Positions 58,230-64,000 of a stretch of 64,000 bases of DNA are shown piece after piece (the stretch's first letter is position 1; each line of letters opens with the position of its first letter). The DNA is from Mesorhizobium sp. M8A.F.Ca.ET.218.01.1.1. GTDB lineage: Bacteria > Pseudomonadota > Alphaproteobacteria > Rhizobiales > Rhizobiaceae. The stretch is from positions 405,335 through 469,334 of the forward strand of contig NZ_SRUZ01000007.1 in NCBI RefSeq assembly GCF_004791165.1. Direction: 5' to 3'. The position numbers were made by a program, and so were the translations under genes. The notes below the pieces were generated by a model. That model had not been told where the DNA came from. It was given only the letters and a program-made list of their open reading frames with translations, and searched no databases.

Positions 58230-58544
58230 ATGGGTTTCGACCAGTATCACGAACCGCCTGAAGAACTGTCGCAGCAAGTGCGCACCTTCGCCCGCATGAT
58301 CGCCTCGCTGATCGAGGAGGCGGAAGCGATCGGCTGGTACGAACAGCGCATGTCGGTGGAGAAAAACCCGCAGGCCAAGGCGATCATGAAGAACGCGCAG
58401 AGCGAGGAGTTCAAGCATTTCGGCATGGACCTCGAATTCCTGCTGCGCCAGAAGGCGGACTGGCGCGCGGAACTGAAGGAAATCCTGTTTACGACAGGGG
58501 ATATCGTGAAGGTCGGTGAGCGGGGCGAGAAGAAGGTGGATTGA
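58230..58544 (+). CDS. EncFtn-like small ferritin-family protein
   Basis: 104-aa protein. The N-terminal QYHEPPEELSQQVRTFARMIASLIEEAEAIGWYEQRM is strongly reminiscent of encapsulated ferritin EncFtn, and the second helix has Glu and His in SEEFKHFGMDLEFLL where the ferroxidase ligands are expected. EncFtn is a two-helix half-ferritin that oxidises iron inside an encapsulin shell. No encapsulin gene is in this window, and the usual C-terminal shell-targeting peptide is not visible. GGAGG lies 5 bases before the ATG at 58230; a possible ATG at 58218 is weaker. Confidence 0.72.
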   Translation: MGFDQYHEPPEELSQQVRTFARMIASLIEEAEAIGWYEQRMSVEKNPQAKAIMKNAQSEEFKHFGMDLEFLLRQKADWRAELKEILFTTGDIVKVGERGEKKVD

Positions 58545-58582
58545 GCGACGTCGCCGGCTTCTTGTCAAAGCCACGCCTCACC

Positions 58583-61207
58583 TCACACCGCCGCGACAAA
58601 CCCGTCCAGCACGCGTTTCTGGCCGGCCTTGTCGAAGTCGATGGTCAGCTTGTTGCCTTCGATGGCCGCGATGTTGCCGTTGCCGAATTTCTGGTGGAAG
58701 ACGCGGTCGCCGACGCTGAAGGCCGACGGCGTGTCGGAGACGGATTTGGCGACCAGTTCGCCGTCGATGGTGCGGCCCTTTACGCTGGTGCGGCCGGCGC
58801 CGTAGCCGGAGTCTGTTTCGCCATAGCCGATGCGTTCGATCTGATGGCCCGAGCGCGTGCCCCAGTTGCGATCGGTCGCCTCGGTGCGGTTGGCCTGCGC
58901 GCGCTGCCAGCCCGGTGTCGAATAGGTGTTGGAGAAGGCACCGGATTTTTCCGCGCCACCCGAATTGCCGCCGATATTGTCGAAGCGCGAGGCGCCATAC
59001 GGGTTCTGTCTTCCTGCCCCTTGGCTGCCGCCACGGCCGGACGCGAACGAGCCGCCGCCATAGGGATTGCCGTAGCCGCCGTAGGAATTGCCGGCTTCGG
59101 CGACCTCGACATGGGCTTCCGGCAGTTCCTCGAGGAAGCGCGACGGAATGGTCGATTGCCAGAGGCCGTGGATGAGGCGGTTGGAGACGAACCAGATATG
59201 CAGGTTCTTCTTGGCCCGCGTCAGGCCGACATAGGCGAGGCGGCGCTCTTCTTCGAGCCCCGAACGGCCGCCTTCGTCCAGCGCGCGCTGATGGGGAAAG
59301 AGGCCTTCCTCCCAGCCGGGCAGGAAAACGGTCTCGAATTCGAGGCCCTTGGCCGAGTGCAGCGTCATGATGGAAACGGCATCGAGCCCGGCATTCTGCT
59401 CGGCATCCATGACCAGCGCGACATGTTCGAGGAAGGAGCGCAGCGACTCGTACTCCTCCATGGAGCGGATCAGTTCCTTCAGGTTCTCCAGCCGGCCGGG
59501 GGCTTCCGCCGAACGGTCGTTCTTCCACATGTCGGTGTAGCCGCTCTCTTCGAGAATGGTCTCGGCGAGCTCGGTGTGCGGCGTGGTTTCCAGCGCCTTC
59601 TGCCAGCGTTCGAAATTGGCCGCGACCTCGCGCAGCGCGGCGCGCGGTTTCGGCTTCAGCTCGTCGCTTTCGGCGAGCGTGCCCGCCGCCTCCAGCATTG
59701 GGATGCGCATGCCGCGCGCCGTGTCGTGGATCTGCCGGATGGTCGCTTCGCCCAGGCCGCGCTTGGGCACATTGACGATGCGCTCGAAGGCGAGGTCGTC
59801 GGTGCCGTTGGCGACGACGCGGAAGAAGGCCAGTGCGTCGCGGATTTCCATGCGCTCGTAAAAACGCGGGCCGCCGATGACGCGGTAGTTCAGGCCGAGC
59901 GTGATGAAGCGGTCCTCGAAGGCGCGCATCTGGAAGGATGCGCGGACGAGGATCGCCATGTCGTTCAAATTGTGCTTCTGGCGCTGGTAGGCCTCGATGG
60001 TCTCGCCGATGGCGCGGGCTTCCTCCTCCGAATCCCAGGCGGCGTGGACGTTGACCTTGCCATCCTCGGGATCGTTGCGGTCGGTGAACAGCGTCTTGCC
60101 GAAACGGCCCTCATTGTAAGCGATGAGATGGGAAGCGGCGCCCAATATGTGTGCGGTCGAGCGGTAGTTGCGTTCCAGCCGGATGATGGTGGCGCCGGGA
60201 AAATCCTTGTCGAAACGCAGGATGTTGTCGACCTCCGCGCCGCGCCAGCCATAGATCGACTGGTCGTCGTCGCCGACGCAGCAGATGTTAACGGTGGCCC
60301 TGTCGCGCGAGGCGCCCCCCTCTGTCCTGCCGGACATCTCCCCCTCAAGGGGGGAGATCGGCTTGCCTTCCGGTCGCTGCGCGAGCAGCCGCAGCCACAT
60401 GTATTGGGCGGTGTTGGTGTCCTGGTACTCGTCGACCAGGATGTATTTGAAGCGCCGGTGATAGTCCTTCAGCACATCGGGATTGGCGCGGAAGATGCGG
60501 ATCGGGTGGCAGAGCAGGTCGCCGAAATCGCAGGCGTTGAGCGTCTGCAGACGCTCCTGATAGGCCTTGTAAAGCTCGCGGCCCTTGCCGTTGGCGAAGC
60601 TGCGCGCATCGCCCTCGGCGATGTCGGCCGGACCCTGGCCCTTGTTCTTCCAGCCGTCGATCATCTGGGCGAACTGTTTTGCGGGCCAGCGCTTGTCGTC
60701 CAGGCCCTCGGCCTGGATCAGCTGCTTGATCAGCCGCACGACGTCGTCGGTGTCGAGGATGGTGAAGTCGGATCTCAGGCCGGCAAGCTCGGCATGGCGG
60801 CGCAGCAACTTCACGCCGATCGAGTGGAAGGTGCCGAGCCATGGCATGCCCTCGACATTGCCTTCGCCGATCAGGATGCCGATGCGCTGCTTCATCTCGC
60901 GCGCGGCCTTGTTGGTGAAGGTCACTGCCAGGATCTGCGAGGGGAATGCCCTGCCGGTGGCGAGGATGTGGGCGATGCGGGTGGTCAAGACGCGGGTCTT
61001 GCCGGTGCCGGCGCCGGCCAGCACCAGAACCGGGCCTTCGGTGGTCTCCACCGCCAGCCGCTGCTCGGGGTTCAGCCCCTTCAGATAGTCCGGCGCATTG
61101 TTCTGGCCGCCGCGGGCGGCCATGGCGCGCGCGGCAATGCCCGACGGGGCCGTGGGCCGCGCATTGGGTTCGTCGAAAAAGGGCATGTCTTCGGAAAAGC
61201 CGGACAT
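58583..61207 (-). CDS. uvrD: ATP-dependent DNA helicase UvrD/PcrA with an in-frame repeat insertion
   Basis: 874-aa superfamily 1A helicase for excision and mismatch repair. Walker A is LAGAGTGKTRVLTTRI, motif II is VDEYQDTN, motif III is VGDDDQSIYGWRGA, motif V/VI are in TLHSAKGLEFETVF and RRLAYVGLTRAKKNL. A Gly/Ser/Ala-rich linker leads to a Tudor-like C-terminal domain (VGDRVFHQKFGNGNIAAIEGNKLTIDF). Between motifs II and III the residues ISPLEGEMSGRTEGGA come from a palindromic element. The ATG at 61207 has GGGGGAG directly before it, unusually close; the frame is open to 61531 but that part looks non-coding. Confidence 0.92.
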   Translation of the reverse strand: MSGFSEDMPFFDEPNARPTAPSGIAARAMAARGGQNNAPDYLKGLNPEQRLAVETTEGPVLVLAGAGTGKTRVLTTRIAHILATGRAFPSQILAVTFTNKAAREMKQRIGILIGEGNVEGMPWLGTFHSIGVKLLRRHAELAGLRSDFTILDTDDVVRLIKQLIQAEGLDDKRWPAKQFAQMIDGWKNKGQGPADIAEGDARSFANGKGRELYKAYQERLQTLNACDFGDLLCHPIRIFRANPDVLKDYHRRFKYILVDEYQDTNTAQYMWLRLLAQRPEGKPISPLEGEMSGRTEGGASRDRATVNICCVGDDDQSIYGWRGAEVDNILRFDKDFPGATIIRLERNYRSTAHILGAASHLIAYNEGRFGKTLFTDRNDPEDGKVNVHAAWDSEEEARAIGETIEAYQRQKHNLNDMAILVRASFQMRAFEDRFITLGLNYRVIGGPRFYERMEIRDALAFFRVVANGTDDLAFERIVNVPKRGLGEATIRQIHDTARGMRIPMLEAAGTLAESDELKPKPRAALREVAANFERWQKALETTPHTELAETILEESGYTDMWKNDRSAEAPGRLENLKELIRSMEEYESLRSFLEHVALVMDAEQNAGLDAVSIMTLHSAKGLEFETVFLPGWEEGLFPHQRALDEGGRSGLEEERRLAYVGLTRAKKNLHIWFVSNRLIHGLWQSTIPSRFLEELPEAHVEVAEAGNSYGGYGNPYGGGSFASGRGGSQGAGRQNPYGASRFDNIGGNSGGAEKSGAFSNTYSTPGWQRAQANRTEATDRNWGTRSGHQIERIGYGETDSGYGAGRTSVKGRTIDGELVAKSVSDTPSAFSVGDRVFHQKFGNGNIAAIEGNKLTIDFDKAGQKRVLDGFVAAV
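60312..60361. repeat. In-frame palindromic unit within uvrD
   Basis: It reads GCGCCCCCCTCTGTC, CTGCCGGACATCTCCCCC, then a GGGGGGAGAT half. It aligns with the hydantoinase unit at 4836-4890, lacking the small GGCTTCGCC hairpin. Minus-strand translation gives ISPLEGEMSGRTEGGA, in the same frame as in the hydantoinase gene. Confidence 0.85.
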
Positions 61208-61211
61208 CTCC

Positions 61212-61231
61212 CCCGAATGTAGTGATTCGGG
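61212..61231 (-). promoter_or_regulatory. Hairpin in the uvrD leader next to its start
   Basis: CCCGAAT, loop of 6, ATTCGGG: a 7-bp stem whose last G bases merge into GGGGGAG and the ATG of uvrD. The segment GCCGGACATCTCCCCC here also occurs inside the in-frame element at 60329-60344, so the start may lie in a decayed copy. Confidence 0.4.
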
Positions 61232-61466
61232 AGGGAAAGACCAGAACTGTCTACGTTTTGTTCCGGTAAAGTGCTTGATACGGGCCACTCCAGCGATATG
61301 GCGGCCGGCGTTGTGAACAACCGCAGGGGGACAAGGTTGCCGCCGCGGACCCTTGACCTGCGCTTGACAGGCGCGGCGGTCGGGAGAAAGTTGCGTACGG
61401 GGCAGCACGCAATGCCGGGTTGCCCAAGGCCGCCTCCATGCGCGCAACAGTCGAAGGAGTATCATC

Positions 61467-63782
61467 TTGGCTGTCACCATCACCTCCCTCGTCCTCTTCC
61501 TCATCAGCCTGGCGCTTGGCGCCGGCGGCATCTGGTTGGCTTCGCTGGGCGGCAGTTGGTACTACATCATCGTCGCTCTCGCCTTCCTGGTCGCCGCCTG
61601 GCTGCTCTACCGACGCCGTTCCACGGCGCTCTGGCTCTACGCGGCGATCGTGCTCGGCACGCTTGCCTGGGCGGTCTGGGAAACCGGCTTCGACTGGTGG
61701 GAACTCGGCCCGCGCGGCGGCGTCATCGTGCTGGTGGCGCTGTGGCTGCTGACGCCGTGGGCGCGGCGGGGCCTTGCCGGTCCGGACGGCCGCGCGCCAC
61801 TGATCCTGGCCGTGCTGGCATCGCTGGCGGTGGCCGGCTATTCGATGACCACGGACCCGAAGGACATCGGCGGCGCGCTCGACACCGACAAGGTGATCCC
61901 CAACGCCAATCTCGGCGGCGACGTGCCGGCGGGCGAATGGCACTATTACGGGCGCACGCAGTTCGGCCAGCGCTATTCGCCGCTCGACCAGATCACACCG
62001 GATAATGTCGCCAATCTGCAGCCGGCCTGGACCTACCGCACCGGTGACGTGAAGGGTCCGGACGATGTCGGCGAGACCACCTACCAGGTGACGCCGCTCA
62101 AAGTGGGCGACACGCTCTATATCTGCACGCCGCACAATTTCGCTATCGCGGTCGATGCGGCGACCGGCAAGGAGAAGTGGCGCTACGATCCCAAGATCAA
62201 GCTCGACAAGGACCGGCAGCACCAGACCTGCCGTGGCGTCTCCTATTATGCCGATGCCGCGGGCGCCGCCGGCCAGCCCTGCGCGACGCGCGTCTATCTG
62301 CCGACCTCGGATGCGCGGCTGATCGCGCTCGACGCCGCCAACGGGCAGGTTTGCCCAGCCTTTGCCGAGGGCGGCACGCTCAATCTGCTGACCAACATGC
62401 CGTATCCGAAGTCCGGTTATTACTACTCGACTTCGGCGCCGCTGATCGCGGGCGGCAAGATCATCGTCGGCGGCGCGGTCAACGACAATTATTCGACGCA
62501 GGAGCCGTCCGGCGTCATCCGCGCCTATGATGCGAGCACCGGCAAGCTGCTATGGAACTGGGATTCCGGCAATCCGGACCAGACGACGCCGCTGGCGGCC
62601 GGCCAGACCTACACCGCCAACTCGCCCAACATGTGGTCAACGCCGAGCGCCGACGAGAAGCTCGGCCTGCTCTATGTGCCGCTCGGCAACCAGACGCCGG
62701 ACCAACTCGGCGCCGGGCGCAGCGCCAATGTCGAGAAATTCTCCTCCTCGATCACCGCGCTCGACCTCAATACCGGGCAATTGAAATGGGTGCGGCAGAC
62801 CGTGCACCATGACCTCTGGGACATGGACGTGCCGGCGCAGCCGAGCCTGGTCGACATCACCAAGGCCGATGGTTCCGTCGTGCCCGCGCTGGTCGGGCCG
62901 ACCAAGCAGGGCGACCTCTATGTGCTCGACCGGCGCACAGGCGAGCCGGTGATCGCGGTGAACGAAGTGCCGGCGCCGGGCGGCGCCATCGAAGGCGATC
63001 ACACATCGCCGACGCAGCCGGTTTCCGATCTTACCTTCATGCCGAAGCCGCTGACCGGCGCCGACATGTGGGGGATCACCATGTTCGACCAGCTGGCGTG
63101 CCGGATCGAATTCCAGGGCCTGCGCTATGAAGGCCGCTACACGCCGCCTTCCGTCCAGGGCTCGCTGATCTATCCCGGCAATTTCGGCACCTTCAACTGG
63201 GGCGGGGTAGCGGTCGATCCGGTGCGGCAGGTGATGTTCGGCATGCCGACCTACCTGGCGTTCAAGTCGCAGCTCATTCCGCGCGATCAGGTGCCGCCGC
63301 CGGACGAGGGGCGCGGCAGCGAGCAGGGGCTGAACCGCAATGAGGGCGCGCCCTATGCGGTGGTGATGGGACCCTTCCTGTCGCCGCTCGGCATCCCCTG
63401 CCAGGCGCCGCCCTGGGGCTATGTCGCCGGCGTTGATCTGAGGACCGGACAGATCGCCTACAAGCACCGCAACGGCACCGTCTACGACATGACGCCGCTG
63501 CCGTTGCCGCTGAAGGTCGGGGTGCCCGGCATCGGCGGGCCGATGATCACGGCCGGCGGTGTCGCCTTCCTGGGCGCCGCCGTCGACGACTATCTGCGCG
63601 CCTATGACCTGACTTCAGGCAAGCAGCTCTGGCGGGCGCGGCTGCCCGCCGGAGGGCAATCGACGCCGATGACCTATACGGTCGCGGACGGGCGCCAGTT
63701 CGTGGTCATCGTTGCCGGCGGCCACGGCTCGGTCGGCACCAAGCCTGGCGATTATGTGATGGCTTACGCGCTGCCCAAGTAA
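61467..63782 (+). CDS. gcd: Membrane-bound PQQ-dependent glucose dehydrogenase
   Basis: 771-aa quinoprotein oxidising glucose to gluconate in the periplasm with electrons passed to ubiquinone. Four or five N-terminal membrane segments (SLVLFLISLALGAGGIWLASLG, YIIVALAFLVAAWLLY and so on) anchor an eight-bladed propeller. PQQ and metal site motifs include WHYYGRTQFGQRYSPLDQITPDNV, the HHDLWDMDVPAQPSLVDI segment and GNFGTFNWGGVAVDP. The start is TTG at 61467 with AAGGAG 7 bases upstream. No pqq synthesis genes are in this window. The gene is linked with mineral phosphate release in soil bacteria. Confidence 0.93.
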   Translation: MAVTITSLVLFLISLALGAGGIWLASLGGSWYYIIVALAFLVAAWLLYRRRSTALWLYAAIVLGTLAWAVWETGFDWWELGPRGGVIVLVALWLLTPWARRGLAGPDGRAPLILAVLASLAVAGYSMTTDPKDIGGALDTDKVIPNANLGGDVPAGEWHYYGRTQFGQRYSPLDQITPDNVANLQPAWTYRTGDVKGPDDVGETTYQVTPLKVGDTLYICTPHNFAIAVDAATGKEKWRYDPKIKLDKDRQHQTCRGVSYYADAAGAAGQPCATRVYLPTSDARLIALDAANGQVCPAFAEGGTLNLLTNMPYPKSGYYYSTSAPLIAGGKIIVGGAVNDNYSTQEPSGVIRAYDASTGKLLWNWDSGNPDQTTPLAAGQTYTANSPNMWSTPSADEKLGLLYVPLGNQTPDQLGAGRSANVEKFSSSITALDLNTGQLKWVRQTVHHDLWDMDVPAQPSLVDITKADGSVVPALVGPTKQGDLYVLDRRTGEPVIAVNEVPAPGGAIEGDHTSPTQPVSDLTFMPKPLTGADMWGITMFDQLACRIEFQGLRYEGRYTPPSVQGSLIYPGNFGTFNWGGVAVDPVRQVMFGMPTYLAFKSQLIPRDQVPPPDEGRGSEQGLNRNEGAPYAVVMGPFLSPLGIPCQAPPWGYVAGVDLRTGQIAYKHRNGTVYDMTPLPLPLKVGVPGIGGPMITAGGVAFLGAAVDDYLRAYDLTSGKQLWRARLPAGGQSTPMTYTVADGRQFVVIVAGGHGSVGTKPGDYVMAYALPK

Positions 63783-63836
63783 GGGGCGGGGTCCAGTTTT
63801 CGCGACGCTAGCGCCGCCCCTCATCGCCCTGCCGGG

Positions 63837-63868
63837 CACTTCTCCCCGTATAGTGACGGGGAGAAGTG
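63837..63868 (+). repeat. 13-bp hairpin after gcd, related to the GC-rich palindromes
   Basis: CACTTCTCCCCGT (63837-63849), loop ATAGTG, ACGGGGAGAAGTG (63856-63868). Its CTCCCC/GGGGAG arms resemble the other units. It may also terminate gcd transcription. Confidence 0.55.
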
Positions 63869-63873
63869 GCTGG

Positions 63874-64000
63874 TGTCCGAACCGGATAGATAGGTAACAG
63901 AATGGACCGATAGCATGGGTGACAGTTTTCTTGTCCGCCGGGAGGACCGGCGATGGTTTGGCGAGAAACTGGGATCATGGACGAGCGGCTACGGTTTGTT
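63874..64000 (+). mobile_element. Left end of an IS481-family insertion sequence (partial)
   Basis: The element appears to begin TGTCCGAACCGGATAGATAG directly after the gcd-side palindrome. The start TGT and the GATAGGTAACAG block fit IS481-family termini in rhizobia. Its transposase begins at 63953. The right end lies outside the window. Confidence 0.6.
63953..64000 (+). CDS. IS481-family transposase, N-terminal fragment
   Basis: Only 16 codons are visible: MVWRETGIMDERLRFV. This is the start typical of IS481-like transposases (M-x-W-R-E-T-x-x-M-D-E-R-x-R-F-V), which continue with a helix-turn-helix and a DDE core. GGGAGG lies about 8 bases upstream. The rest is cut by the window. Confidence 0.65.
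   Translation, partial: MVWRETGIMDERLRFV

Noticed and set aside
58541..61222. An 893-codon plus-strand open frame opposite uvrD
   Set aside because: Antisense shadow of uvrD with no domain features and low-complexity composition.

Overview
The window looks like a chromosomal segment of an alphaproteobacterium of the order Rhizobiales, most like Mesorhizobium or a close relative. The signs are high GC with heavy use of ATGA/GTGA gene overlaps, a complete rhizobial-type division and cell wall (dcw) cluster, an FtsZ with a very long C-terminal linker, a betaine-lipid btaA/btaB pair, and several families of small GC-rich palindromic repeats. The genus is an inference; no 16S gene or plasmid marker is present.

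Layout. 1-1754: btaB (cut by the window edge) and btaA for phosphate-free betaine lipids. 1838-5587: a fused HyuA-HyuB hydantoinase/5-oxoprolinase carrying an in-frame palindromic element. 5773-8544: small lipoprotein, TerB-DnaJ protein, peptidoglycan amidase and lytic transglycosylase. 8606-9010: RNase P RNA. 9188-9761: a ParD/ParE toxin-antitoxin pair whose toxin gene is frameshifted. 9770-10885: a PLP-dependent trans-sulfuration enzyme.

11078-36794 is the core: mraZ, rsmH, ftsL, ftsI, murE, murF, mraY, murD, ftsW, murG, murC, murB, ddl, ftsQ, ftsA, ftsZ, lpxC, bamD, recN, ligA, all on the plus strand. These genes build lipid II (murC-F, ddl, mraY, murG, murB), assemble the divisome (ftsL, I, W, Q, A, Z), and then feed outer-membrane biogenesis (lpxC, bamD) and DNA repair and replication (recN, ligA). 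A sigma70-like promoter before mraZ is overlapped by three 10-bp-spaced MraZ half-sites. A strong hairpin follows ftsZ.

36791-53071 is a mixed housekeeping and accessory region: DUF2461, two short-chain dehydrogenases, an AzlCD exporter, an Xaa-Pro aminopeptidase, prmA, SCO1, CreA, a hexapeptide acyltransferase, an iron-permease-like protein, a TMEM175-like channel, an SH3 protein, MFS and MATE transporters, and a phytase-like periplasmic protein. 53351-58544 holds a methylamine or betaine demethylation pair (dimethylglycine-dehydrogenase-like flavoprotein and a non-pyrrolysine MttB homologue), then a DUF4239 membrane protein and a small protein resembling the encapsulated ferritin EncFtn. 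58583-61207 is uvrD/pcrA, with a second in-frame copy of the palindromic element. 61467-63782 is the membrane PQQ glucose dehydrogenase. The window ends in the left end of an IS481-like element.

The most unusual signals are the palindromic elements inserted in frame in two unrelated enzymes with the same encoded peptide, a second palindromic repeat family that twice abuts a gene's stop codon, the frameshifted parE, the MraZ operator, and the orphan EncFtn-like gene.
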